Part shown: one piece after another, positions 17,501-24,267 of the stretch
How positions within the stretch are numbered: position 1 is the first letter of the stretch
Layout of the letters: each line of letters starts with the position of its first letter
DNA from: Phycisphaerales bacterium
GTDB lineage: Bacteria > Planctomycetota > Phycisphaerae > UBA1845
NCBI GenBank assembly: GCA_003597935.1
Contig: QZJT01000116.1
Location: 1 to 33,240 of the forward strand
DNA: 33,240 bases
Direction of reading: 5' to 3'
Notes under the pieces: model-generated
The model's input: only the letters and a program-made list of their open reading frames with translations
Told to the model about the DNA's origin: nothing
The model's database searches: none
Made by a program: the position numbers and the translations under genes

Positions 17501-18006
17501 CCGCGCACGACGTGGTCGATCAGCGCCGCCGTCATCTGCGGCGTGACCCCCGGCAGGCGCTGCATCAGCGCCGACTCATGAAGCTGTTCTTCATAGGTCT
17601 GGACGGTCTGCTCGAAGAGAATCCCGTTGGGCATGACCAGCACGATCGGGATGCGCCGCTGCACGTCCGCCACGCTGGTCATCCGCCCGCGTTCGACCAG
17701 GTTCTCGACGAACCGCGTCAGTTCGCCGGTCAGCAGGCCGAGCTGGTCCGGGTTGCAGCAGGCCAGGAGCAGTTCCGGCACGTGGTCCAGCGCCTCCGCC
17801 TCCAGCAGGTTCGCAAACACCCGCCCGGAGAGCGGCACTGAGCGCAGGCGGCCTCCATCCTGAACGTTCAGGCTGCCGGCCTCCTTGAGGAGTTGGGTGA
17901 TGCCGTCCCCCACCCGGCCGATGAAGCAATCGGCGCCGGCGTGCAGGTAGAAGGCCACCCCCAGTGCCCCCGGCGGGTGTACGCCCAATGTGCCTTCGTG
18001 GATCAC
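14596..18006 (-). CDS. Three-part protein: Rossmann-like domain, DUF2889, AMP-forming acyl-CoA synthetase
   Basis: This 1136-residue protein has three regions. Residues 1 to about 390 start with GVHPPGALGVAF and contain VLVMPNGILFEQT; this hints at a two-domain NAD(P)-dependent reductase of the ketopantoate/opine type, but I cannot name it. Residues about 391-550 match DUF2889 (VPFPVCREV, LVGLRIERGV, GGRVGCSHIKEL). Residues about 570-1120 are an AMP-forming CoA ligase with YTSGTTGPPKG at 750-760, EGWGLTETSP and GWFRTGDLGEF. The ligase could activate an aromatic or alicyclic acid for the pathway. It starts at GTG 18006, 7 bp after the activase gene, and overlaps the next gene by ATGA. I know no named protein with this architecture. 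Confidence 0.85.
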   Translation of the reverse strand: MIHEGTLGVHPPGALGVAFYLHAGADCFIGRVGDGITQLLKEAGSLNVQDGGRLRSVPLSGRVFANLLEAEALDHVPELLLACCNPDQLGLLTGELTRFVENLVERGRMTSVADVQRRIPIVLVMPNGILFEQTVQTYEEQLHESALMQRLPGVTPQMTAALIDHVVRGISLQAGGRRGSGRETVYVLERKGALVFAGGGEAERLRIEAILTAHNYPFKHARGVPGTRVEFDKAMISIVLNVGGLIHMVTPEGALLDLRMGDLCKDPSKADFVQRVTRAVFDVGKAAGAYPPEASYDEVWAIHRATIMAHAGHVTSSVKSFRDALSAGLKTVKLFSNEEWILAPLVRYAGNAGMKEEEALFKSLKHEVQAAMARAIRDRDAGADGSRTGVLAMNLAAQRNINIELFESGSEKLTLVGTMLDNEHLIKLEMEIDLPNEQITRSRLNMVRVPFPVCREVEMVAERLVGLRIERGVLGEIVRRVGGRVGCSHIKELATNIVYFVASHLVRRRAGVDPLSLEFAHKPPEERFVLTRGLLRDSCLAYCQTTPQGLDEQIGIRRVGEEHTHPVPLGDYERSLGVLLTRRAERLADKVFMRTRFGDRAWSLRWDEFARRVFGIAGRLISMGITPGDRVAMISENRPEMYLCDLAVMSIGCVSVPVFAGSLPRQVAYVLEHARPHWLVVSGKHQLDKIQRERFPWVQHVFCMDCDEAARAWGPVMPFAALDTDAGARVDEAKQRIEAVQADDLCLVMYTSGTTGPPKGVKLRHRNVISQQKAISLMWDVSERDVVMSYLPWHHSFGGIFERYLALDKGCEFCLDDSYGRDIDRLIENWKAYDPSLFFSVPRVHDLLMARCRESAEIDRIVFGGRLRFVFTAGASLPATVAAAYRERSIPVLEGWGLTETSPCVTLTTLDGAWKSGHVGFPLPGVSVRIDDDQEILVRGPNVMEGYLDDEEATAHVLDREGWFRTGDLGEFTREGLRIFGRKDGAFKLTTGEKVHPQRIETVLVNESPFVSQAIVVGSGQNYVGALLFPDVARLREWGEAHGLSPEGLIDQPSVCELFAEELARINPMIEVKYQRVRRAVLVDREPSLANGELTASGKLVRKAVIDHHHAKMASLFAPAASPGVIEIEQHELQRV

Positions 18007-18013
18007 GGTCCGC

Positions 18014-18808
18014 TCAACTCCGATGCGCCCGGCAGGATTCGATCGCCATCAGCGCCGCCCCGTATGCCCCCGCGTGCTGCGGCAAGGGCGGCAACAACAC
18101 TTCCGTCTCCATGACCTCTTCCAGCGCCCGCACCATCGCCCGGCAATGCGCCACCACGCCGCCCGTCGCCCCCACCGCCCCGTTCCGAACCGCCATCATC
18201 TCCGACACTCGCGTGGCGATGGAGCGGAACAGGCCCATGGCGATCTCCGCCGGCGGCTGGCCCTCCTTGATGCGTTCGATCACTTCGGTCCCGGCGAACA
18301 CCGTGCAGTAGCTGTTGACGACGGCCTTCTCCCGCGAACGCAGGGCAAGCTCGTCTAACTCCGCCAGGGTGATGCCCAGCTTCAGTGCGATGGACTCCAG
18401 GAACGTGCCCGTCCCGGCCGCGCACTTGGCGTTCATGCGGTAGTCGGCCATCTTACCCTCCTCACTGAGCCGGATGACCTTGGTGTCCTGCCCCCCGATG
18501 TCGATGATGTGCCGCACGCCGGGATACCATTCCCGCGCCCCCCGCGCGTGGCAGGTGATTTCCGTCACCCGGCGGTCGGCCAGCGCGATGCGCTCGCGGC
18601 CGTACCCGGTCGACACGCAATACGCGATCGCGTCCCGCTCGGCCTCCGCCTCGAACAGCGCGCACGACAATGCCCGGTCCGCCGATTCGCCGTAGTCGAA
18701 ACCCGACGGCGTCACGTGGTGACCCAGCAGCGTCCCATCCTCCGCCAGCACGACGCACTTGGTGGCGGATGAACCCACGTCGATGCCCAGATAGAGCGGC
18801 CCCGTCAT
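18014..18808 (-). CDS. Second BadF/HgdC-type ATPase activase
   Basis: This 264-residue ATPase is related to the benzoyl-CoA reductase and 2-hydroxyacyl-CoA dehydratase activators. It carries GIDVGSSATKCVVL, STGYGRERI, DIGGQDTKVI, NAKCAAGTG and NSYCTVFAGTEV with the two cluster cysteines, then GATGGVVAHCRAM. Its ATG overlaps the stop codon of the upstream BcrB-like gene (ATGA at 18805-18808), so the two are translationally coupled and probably form one enzyme. As a single activase it would work as a homodimer, like HgdC, unlike the A/D heterodimer encoded further along the operon. Confidence 0.9.
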   Translation of the reverse strand: MTGPLYLGIDVGSSATKCVVLAEDGTLLGHHVTPSGFDYGESADRALSCALFEAEAERDAIAYCVSTGYGRERIALADRRVTEITCHARGAREWYPGVRHIIDIGGQDTKVIRLSEEGKMADYRMNAKCAAGTGTFLESIALKLGITLAELDELALRSREKAVVNSYCTVFAGTEVIERIKEGQPPAEIAMGLFRSIATRVSEMMAVRNGAVGATGGVVAHCRAMVRALEEVMETEVLLPPLPQHAGAYGAALMAIESCRAHRS

Positions 18809-20058
18809 CGCGCCTGCTCCTCCAACTGCTCGACGAAGGCCTCGATGTTCGTGAGCGTCTGGGCGGCGGAGAAGAACCGCGCGTCGCTCAGGTCGCCGTC
18901 GATGACCAGCGCCGGCAGCCCCAGCCGCTCGCGGATCCGCTGCGGCATCCCGAACCGCGAGTTGGTGTTGTTCGGACAGGTGCGGGCGTTGTGGAAGATC
19001 ACGCCGTCGATGGAGAAGCGGCGGAACATCTCCTCCAGAAAAGCCTCCTTGGTGTCCTCGTCGCGGTTGATGAAGATCTCGGTGCTGGTCTTCGCCATCC
19101 AGAGCAGCGGATCGCCGCCGTCGTATTCCTCGAACGCCCACGAGTTGCAGTAGGTGCTCGCCGCCACGACCGTAGCCAGATCGAAGAACTTCGTGGACAG
19201 TTCCCGCAGCTTCGGCCAGATCGGCATCCCTTCCCAGTACACGCGAAAGCGCTCATCCGGCACCGCGGCGACGCCGTCGCGGACCCGCGCTTCCAGTTCC
19301 GCCAGCAGCGTTACGTAATAGTCGATGGCCGCGGTGGACCCCCGCATGAGGATCACCGGCGCCATGTGGATCACGCCGTCGAAGAACGTCAGCGGCGACG
19401 GCCGCGCCTGCGCCGTGTCCAGCACCTGCCGCCACAGGGCGCTGGCCCGGCTTGATCGATCCACGACCTCTTCGAGCCGGCGGTCATCCATCCGCAGGCC
19501 GAATCGACGCTCCAACTCCTCGATCAAATGCCGCAGTTGCCCGCGGACGAACTCGATATGGGCCCGGGTCACCTCGCCCAGATGGGCCGGCGGACACACT
19601 CCCAGAACGGGCGCGCCGTCGCGGCGGCCGTACCAGCTCATCCAATCCTGCACTTCGCGGCACTGGTTCGTGCTGTACACCAGCACGTCCGGCTTCGGCG
19701 GCCCGTCGATGCCGTACACCTCGCGCAGCGGGCTGGCGTGGGCCAGCGTCGCGCCGATGTCGCTGGTCATGTACGAGCACGATTCCGCGCAATAGCCCAC
19801 CCCCACCGCCCGCGGGATCAGGTGCTGGCTGAGCTTGCGGGCGCCCAGCAGCGCCCCGTGGTTTTCCGGGAAATAGACATCGAAACCCAGCGCGGTGAGG
19901 ATCTCGCACGGGCCGACCGACGTACACCACGCCACCCGCCGCTCGGGAGCGCGGGCGGCCTCGTCGAGATTCACGAAACAGGCCCGCAGAAGCTCCTTGA
20001 GCTTCTGCTGCGCCTGAATCTCGATGCGATTGACCACGGTGCTCACGATCGAACTCAT
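18805..20058 (-). CDS. 2-hydroxyacyl-CoA dehydratase/BcrB-like protein, second copy
   Basis: This 417-residue protein is of the 2-hydroxyacyl-CoA dehydratase D-component family and resembles the BcrB layout: CTSVGPCEILTALGFDVYFPE, VGYCAESCSYMTSDIG, YSTNQCREVQDW and HNARTCPNNTN. It carries more cysteines than the canonical B subunit, including CxxxxxC near residue 45-51 and CxxxC near 93-97. No C-type partner is next to it, so it may act as a homodimer, as the double-cubane-cluster proteins do, or share a partner. It could reduce or dehydrate another CoA ester of the pathway; this is inference. The ATG has no Shine-Dalgarno and lies just beyond a 102-bp hairpin-forming repeat. Confidence 0.85.
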   Translation of the reverse strand: MSSIVSTVVNRIEIQAQQKLKELLRACFVNLDEAARAPERRVAWCTSVGPCEILTALGFDVYFPENHGALLGARKLSQHLIPRAVGVGYCAESCSYMTSDIGATLAHASPLREVYGIDGPPKPDVLVYSTNQCREVQDWMSWYGRRDGAPVLGVCPPAHLGEVTRAHIEFVRGQLRHLIEELERRFGLRMDDRRLEEVVDRSSRASALWRQVLDTAQARPSPLTFFDGVIHMAPVILMRGSTAAIDYYVTLLAELEARVRDGVAAVPDERFRVYWEGMPIWPKLRELSTKFFDLATVVAASTYCNSWAFEEYDGGDPLLWMAKTSTEIFINRDEDTKEAFLEEMFRRFSIDGVIFHNARTCPNNTNSRFGMPQRIRERLGLPALVIDGDLSDARFFSAAQTLTNIEAFVEQLEEQAR

Positions 20059-20065
20059 GCGGACT

Positions 20066-20167
20066 AGCTATCAGCTATCAGCTATCAGCCGGAAAAAATG
20101 CTGACGGCTGACGGCTGACGGCTGACAGCGAATCCGGCTGACGGCTGATAGCTGATAGCTGACAGCT
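20066..20167. repeat. Heptamer-built hairpin element inside the operon
   Basis: The left arm 20066-20089 (three TATCAGC-type heptamers) and the right arm 20144-20167 (GCTGATA, GCTGATA, GCTGACA) are complementary at 23 of 24 positions. Between them are GCTGACG heptamers in tandem. The element lies between the stop of the dehydrogenase gene and the start of the BcrB-like gene, so in the operon mRNA it would form a strong stem-loop right before a start codon that has no Shine-Dalgarno. Confidence 0.88.
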
Positions 20168-20168
20168 T

Positions 20169-21191
20169 CTATGGAACAACGATTGAACGTAGCGACGTTC
20201 CCTCCTTCATCACCTCGAAGGCCCTGGACAGTTCCCCCAGTGGAAAACGATGGGTGATCTGGCGCTTCAGCTCGACCTTCCCCTGCTCGACCATCCGGAT
20301 GAGCGGACGGTAATCCAGCGGCCGGCATCCCAGCGACCCGACCACCTCGATCTCCTTGAACATGATCTTGCCGGCCACCACCGAAATCGCCTCGTGCGTG
20401 TAGCCCACCACGCACAGCCGCCCGCCGACGCGCACGCACTCGAACGCCTCCTCGATGGTCCGCGGGTTGCCGATGACCTCCATGGCAATATCCGCGCCGC
20501 CGCCGGTGAGCTTCTTGACCTCTTTGCTGACGCGCTCCACCTGGGCGGCGTGAATCGTCGTGGCGGCGCCGAACTCCTTCGCCCACGCCAACTTGCGGTC
20601 GTTCACGTCCACGGCGATCACGCACCCGCCGGCCGCCGCGGCCAGTTGCACCGCGTTGATCCCCACGCCTCCGCACCCGAACACCACCACGGTGTCCCCC
20701 GGCTTGACCTGCGCCCGGTTCTTGACCGCGTGGTAGGGCGTCGACATCGCGTCGGCGATGATGGACGCCTCTTGCAGCGGGATGGACTCGGGCAGCTCCA
20801 GCACGTCCTTGGCCGGCACGGCCACGTATTCGGCATAGGCTCCGTCGATGTGGTTGCCGAGCATTGTCATGTGAGCGCAGATGTTCTCCCGCCCCATCCG
20901 GCAGAAATCGCAACGCCCGCAGGTCAGCACTGCCGGAATCAGCACGCGCTGGCCGCGCTTGAAGCGCTCCACGCCCGCTCCGACCGCCTCGACGACGCCC
21001 GACGCTTCGTGTCCCAGGACGATCGGCGGCTTCTTGAACGTCGGCACGCCGTGCTCGATGTAGTGGAGGTCCGTGTGGCAGACGCCACAAGCGGCCACCT
21101 TCACCAGGATCTCCCCCGCCCCGACTTCAGGAACGGGCACGTCCTCGATCCTCAATCCGCCGTCACTTCCGTGAAACACTGCCGCTTTCAT
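20169..21191 (-). CDS. had: Zinc alcohol dehydrogenase, probable 6-hydroxycyclohex-1-ene-1-carbonyl-CoA dehydrogenase
   Basis: This 340-residue medium-chain dehydrogenase has a catalytic zinc site (Cys38 in CGVCHTD, His61-Glu62 in GHE), a structural zinc site (Cys91, 94, 97, 105) and the NAD-binding GCGGVG at 172-177. In the benzoyl-CoA pathway an enzyme of this family, Had, oxidises 6-hydroxycyclohexene-carbonyl-CoA to the 6-oxo compound. The gene sits directly after the dch-like gene and in one operon with the oah-like gene, which supports this job. Sequence alone would allow another alcohol substrate. The ATG at 21191 is preferred over the in-frame GTG at 21206 because GGGGAG precedes it. 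Confidence 0.85.
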   Translation of the reverse strand: MKAAVFHGSDGGLRIEDVPVPEVGAGEILVKVAACGVCHTDLHYIEHGVPTFKKPPIVLGHEASGVVEAVGAGVERFKRGQRVLIPAVLTCGRCDFCRMGRENICAHMTMLGNHIDGAYAEYVAVPAKDVLELPESIPLQEASIIADAMSTPYHAVKNRAQVKPGDTVVVFGCGGVGINAVQLAAAAGGCVIAVDVNDRKLAWAKEFGAATTIHAAQVERVSKEVKKLTGGGADIAMEVIGNPRTIEEAFECVRVGGRLCVVGYTHEAISVVAGKIMFKEIEVVGSLGCRPLDYRPLIRMVEQGKVELKRQITHRFPLGELSRAFEVMKEGTSLRSIVVP

Positions 21192-21265
21192 GGTCGCTCT
21201 CCCCACTTGCGAACCCTCGAAACCCGACCCTCAACCCCCGACCTTCAACCTGCCAACCCTCAAAC

Positions 21266-22036
21266 CTACCCATGCCTCCACACCGGCGCCCGTTTTTCCT
21301 GAAAGGCCGCGATCCCTTCGTGCGCATCCGACAGCTTCATCAGGTCGTTCAGGTACAAGGATTCCGCCCGTTCCAAGTGGGCGAGCACCTGCTCGCGCGC
21401 GACCATCATCGTCGCCCGTTTCGCCAGCCGCACCACGGGGCGTGAAAGCCCCCGCACGCCATTCAGGAACTCCTCGACTTTCGATTCAAACTCCTCCTGC
21501 GGATACACGTGGTTCACCAGTCCGATCCGGTGCGCCTCGGCCGCGCCCAGCGTGGCGCCCAGCGCCGTCAGTTCGACGGCCTTGCCGAGCCCGATCCGCA
21601 GCGGCAGCACGCACGCCGCCACCGGCGGAAACACGCCCACCTGCACCTCCGGCTGACCGAACTTCGCCCGATCCGACGCCAGCACCACGTCGCAGAAGCA
21701 GGCCAGTTCGCATCCCCCCCCCAGGGCCGCGCCCTGCACGGCCGCGATCGTCAACGCGTCGGTCGACGCGAGCTTCCGGAAGATGGCGTGAAAGACGCGG
21801 ATCATCTCGTCCACCCTGCCCGCGGTGTGGTCCGCCACGTCCACGCCCGCGCTGAACGCCTTGCCCGAGGCCGCGATCACCACCGCGGCAAGGTCGGTGG
21901 ACGCCACGAGCGGCTCCAGGCACCGGTTGAACTCCTTCATCATGGCGACGTTGAGCACGTTGAGCGGCGGGCGGTTCATCGTGACCCGCGCGACGCCGTC
22001 GCTGCGTTCGACCTGAACAAACTCGCAGTCGTTCAT
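21266..22036 (-). CDS. dch: Crotonase-family, probable cyclohexa-1,5-diene-1-carbonyl-CoA hydratase
   Basis: This 256-residue enzyme of the enoyl-CoA hydratase family has the family core: MNRPPLNVLNVAMM near the N-terminus, oxyanion segment GKAFSAGVDVADH, AALGGGCELACFCD with the GGG-x-E loop, and FGQPEVQVGVFPP. Length matches the roughly 258-residue Dch, which hydrates the cyclic diene made by benzoyl-CoA reductase. Its place between had- and SDR genes in the operon supports the assignment. The ATG at 22036 has GGGAG 8 bases upstream; an in-frame GTG at 22045 is less likely. Nine G in a row encode the GGG loop. Confidence 0.85.
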   Translation of the reverse strand: MNDCEFVQVERSDGVARVTMNRPPLNVLNVAMMKEFNRCLEPLVASTDLAAVVIAASGKAFSAGVDVADHTAGRVDEMIRVFHAIFRKLASTDALTIAAVQGAALGGGCELACFCDVVLASDRAKFGQPEVQVGVFPPVAACVLPLRIGLGKAVELTALGATLGAAEAHRIGLVNHVYPQEEFESKVEEFLNGVRGLSRPVVRLAKRATMMVAREQVLAHLERAESLYLNDLMKLSDAHEGIAAFQEKRAPVWRHG

Positions 22037-22126
22037 CCGGCACACTCCCGGCCCGGCAGCACTCCGTTCGCTTCCGATCGGCCGTCCGCTCTCTCTTCTT
22101 GCTTCCTTCCGCTTCCCGGTCCGCGT

Positions 22127-22870
22127 TCAGATGTACTGTCCGCCGTCCACCCGGATGACTTCACCGGTGATGTGCCGGGCGGCCTCGCTGCACAGGAAGG
22201 CCACCACCGCGGCCACCTCGCCGGGCGTGCCCAGTCGGCCCAGCACGATCTCGTTCAGCGCCGCCTCGCGCACCGACGCCGGGGCGTCTTTCACCATGTC
22301 CGTTTCGATCAGACCGGCCGCGATCGCGTTGACGTTGACGTTGTACCGCCCGAGTTCGCGCGCCACCGATTTAGTCAGCCCGATCAGTCCCGCCTTGGTG
22401 GCGGCGTAGTTGGACTGGCCGAACTTTCCCCGCAATCCGTTGATCGACGTGATGGTGACGATCTTCCCAGACTGCTGGGCCTTGAAGATGCCGGCCACGG
22501 CGCGGATGTAGTTGAAGCTGCCCGTCAGATTGGTTGCGATCACCTCGTCCCACTGGGAGTCCGTCATCTTCCAGATGACCACGTCCCGATTGATGCCCGC
22601 GTTGCTCACGAGGATGTCGAGTCCGCCGAACGCCTCGACCGTCTGTTCGATCATCCGGCCGGCGTCCGCAGCGCTGCTCACATCCGCCCGCACCGCCAGC
22701 CCCCGCCGGCCCGCCGCCTGCACCTGTTGAACCACGCGGGCCGCGTCCTCCTCATGGCGGCGGTAGTTGATGGCGACGTCTGCCCCCTGCCGCGCCAGTT
22801 CCAGCGCGATCGCCGCGCCGATGCCCAGGCTGCCGCCGGTGACTACCGCTTTCTTTCCTTCGAGGTTCAT
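22127..22870 (-). CDS. Short-chain dehydrogenase/reductase, FabG/PhaB-like
   Basis: This 247-residue SDR has the nucleotide-binding TGGSLGIG at 11-18, NAG at 90-92, and the catalytic set Asn114, Ser142, Tyr155, Lys159. The C-terminal HITGEVIRVDGGQYI is typical of 3-oxoacyl-ACP/acetoacetyl-CoA reductases. In this operon a role in oxidising a 3-hydroxyacyl-CoA intermediate (for example 3-hydroxypimelyl-CoA) is plausible, competing with the dehydrogenase domain of the fusion protein. The ATG at 22870 fits the usual SDR N-terminus; a longer upstream reading has no support. It lies 38 bp after the oah-like gene. Confidence 0.88.
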   Translation of the reverse strand: MNLEGKKAVVTGGSLGIGAAIALELARQGADVAINYRRHEEDAARVVQQVQAAGRRGLAVRADVSSAADAGRMIEQTVEAFGGLDILVSNAGINRDVVIWKMTDSQWDEVIATNLTGSFNYIRAVAGIFKAQQSGKIVTITSINGLRGKFGQSNYAATKAGLIGLTKSVARELGRYNVNVNAIAAGLIETDMVKDAPASVREAALNEIVLGRLGTPGEVAAVVAFLCSEAARHITGEVIRVDGGQYI

Positions 22871-22908
22871 CGTGATCTCACACGTAAGGCCGCCCGTGGC
22901 GGCCCCGG

Positions 22909-24042
22909 CTACGTGACGGCCGCGGGCGCCAGCGCTGCGCCGCATCGACCGCAGTGCTCGAACTGCTCCGGCAGCCCCTTAGCGCCGCACTCCGGACACT
23001 CCAGGGTGTACGGCCCCCACAGGAATTCGCTGGACGCTCCCTCGGCCGCCCGCTTCCGCAGGCCCTCGTAGTCCGCCGCGCGCTTCTCGACGAAGGCGGT
23101 CATGCCCTCGTACGGCTCCAGACTGGTATAGTGAATCGCCAACCAATCGCGGGCGTGGCCGGCGGTGGCGTGCCAGGCCAGGTCTTTCCAGAAGTTCACC
23201 TGGGCCTTGGTGTAGCGGGTACACTCGAAGAACTTGTGGACGATCTGGTCCGAAAGGTCGGCGATCACTTCGTCCATCAGCGTGAAATCGAGCGAATACC
23301 CGTCCTTGCCCTTCGCGGCCTTGCTGATCTCCTCGGGCGTGACCCGCGTCTCAAACGGGTTCTCCCACGGGTCGGTGTTCCAGTCCGCTAGGAACGTGCG
23401 GCCGTTGGTGAACGTCGTACGCCATCGGCCGCTGCCGTCCTTGACCGTGGGCACGACGACGTTGACCAGCCCCATCGCCAGCGACGTGAACGCCGGATAG
23501 CGCTGATTGAGGAACAGGATGCCGCGGGCCTTGCGGTCGCCGACGTGCAGGGGCAGCCACTGCGTCGAGCCGCCACACGCCACCGATCCGACGCTGGTGC
23601 CGACCTGGGCGATGAAGGCGTGCTCGCCCATGACGGCCAAGTCGCAGGCAAGCTGGCTTTCGTTGCCGCCGCCGACCGCCATGCCGTTGACCCGGGCGAT
23701 CACGGGTTTCGAGCAGTTTGTGATCGACTCGATGTAGCTCTTGAAGCACGTCATGTACTTCCAGTAGTCGCGCGGCCGGCGGGTGTACTCCTGTTCGTAC
23801 TCCTTGACGTCGCCGCCGGTGCAGAAGGCCTTGTCGCCGGCGCCGGTGAAGACGACCACGGCGATGCCGTCGTCTCCGGAGGCGTCGTGGAAGGCTGTGG
23901 CCATCTCCTGGAGGGCGGGCGTGCTGTAGGCGTTGTAGTTATGGGGCCGGTTGATCGTGATCCGGGCCACCCAGCCGTCCTTTTCGTACTGGACGTCCCG
24001 GAACGCGAACGAGTCGGGGTCGCGACGAGGGAACATGGGCAT
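22909..24042 (-). CDS. oah: Probable 6-oxocyclohex-1-ene-1-carbonyl-CoA hydrolase (Oah/BamA) with C-terminal zinc ribbon
   Basis: This 377-residue crotonase-family protein matches Oah/BamA, the ring-opening hydrolase that makes 3-hydroxypimelyl-CoA. Visible family features are INRPHNYNAYSTPAL, KAFCTGGDVKEYEQEY, the KPVIARVNGMAVGGGNES core and QVGTSVGSVACGGSTQWLPL. The same long insert that distinguishes BamA from short crotonases follows. Unusually, the end carries two CxxC pairs (Cys349/352 and Cys364/367), a zinc-ribbon look I do not recall in characterised BamA. It is the first gene of the leftward operon. GAGG lies 7-8 bases upstream of the ATG. A TetR-type dyad lies 19-38 bp before the start. 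Confidence 0.88.
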   Translation of the reverse strand: MPMFPRRDPDSFAFRDVQYEKDGWVARITINRPHNYNAYSTPALQEMATAFHDASGDDGIAVVVFTGAGDKAFCTGGDVKEYEQEYTRRPRDYWKYMTCFKSYIESITNCSKPVIARVNGMAVGGGNESQLACDLAVMGEHAFIAQVGTSVGSVACGGSTQWLPLHVGDRKARGILFLNQRYPAFTSLAMGLVNVVVPTVKDGSGRWRTTFTNGRTFLADWNTDPWENPFETRVTPEEISKAAKGKDGYSLDFTLMDEVIADLSDQIVHKFFECTRYTKAQVNFWKDLAWHATAGHARDWLAIHYTSLEPYEGMTAFVEKRAADYEGLRKRAAEGASSEFLWGPYTLECPECGAKGLPEQFEHCGRCGAALAPAAVT

Positions 24043-24060
24043 GATCTGTCCTCACTGATA

Positions 24061-24080
24061 CCGAACGAACGTTCGATCGG
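24061..24080. promoter_or_regulatory. TetR-type operator dyad
   Basis: CCGAACGAACGTTCGATCGG is a 20-bp inverted repeat with 9 of 10 pairs matching. It also contains CGAACG-AA-CGTTCG, which fits the consensus CNAACGNNCGTTNG that I recall for the TetR-family phenylacetate regulator PaaR of Thermus. It lies in the leader of the oah operon, between its promoter and start codon and next to the divergent tetR gene. Binding by the adjacent regulator, blocking transcription of the operon, is an inference. Confidence 0.65.
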
Positions 24081-24144
24081 ACAATTGCTCCAAAGAGGGC
24101 GGTCCGAGCCGGGCCGGTTGCGGTCGGCGCTGACCACGCACTCC

Positions 24145-24173
24145 ATTCTGCCACAAGAAAAACGGCTTGTCAA
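24145..24173 (-). promoter_or_regulatory. Sigma70-like promoter of the oah-to-bcrD operon
   Basis: Read leftward, TTGACA (24173-24168) is followed after exactly 17 bp by CAGAAT (24150-24145). A start near 24138 would give a leader of about 95 bases containing the operator dyad. No other promoter-like sequence of this quality is seen for the operon. Confidence 0.6.
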
Positions 24174-24196
24174 GCACGTTTTTTCGGTCATTCGAG

Positions 24197-24225
24197 TTGA
24201 CAAGGGCGAATCCGGCGCGCATACT
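24197..24225 (+). promoter_or_regulatory. Sigma70-like promoter of the tetR gene
   Basis: TTGACA (24197-24202) is followed after 17 bp by CATACT (24220-24225). The start would be near 24232, giving a short leader before the ATG at 24268. The -35 boxes of this and the leftward promoter are only 23 bp apart, so the two polymerases would compete. Confidence 0.6.
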
Positions 24226-24267
24226 AGCCTGGAACGATTGATCGCTTGTTGATCGGCGATCCTGCCA

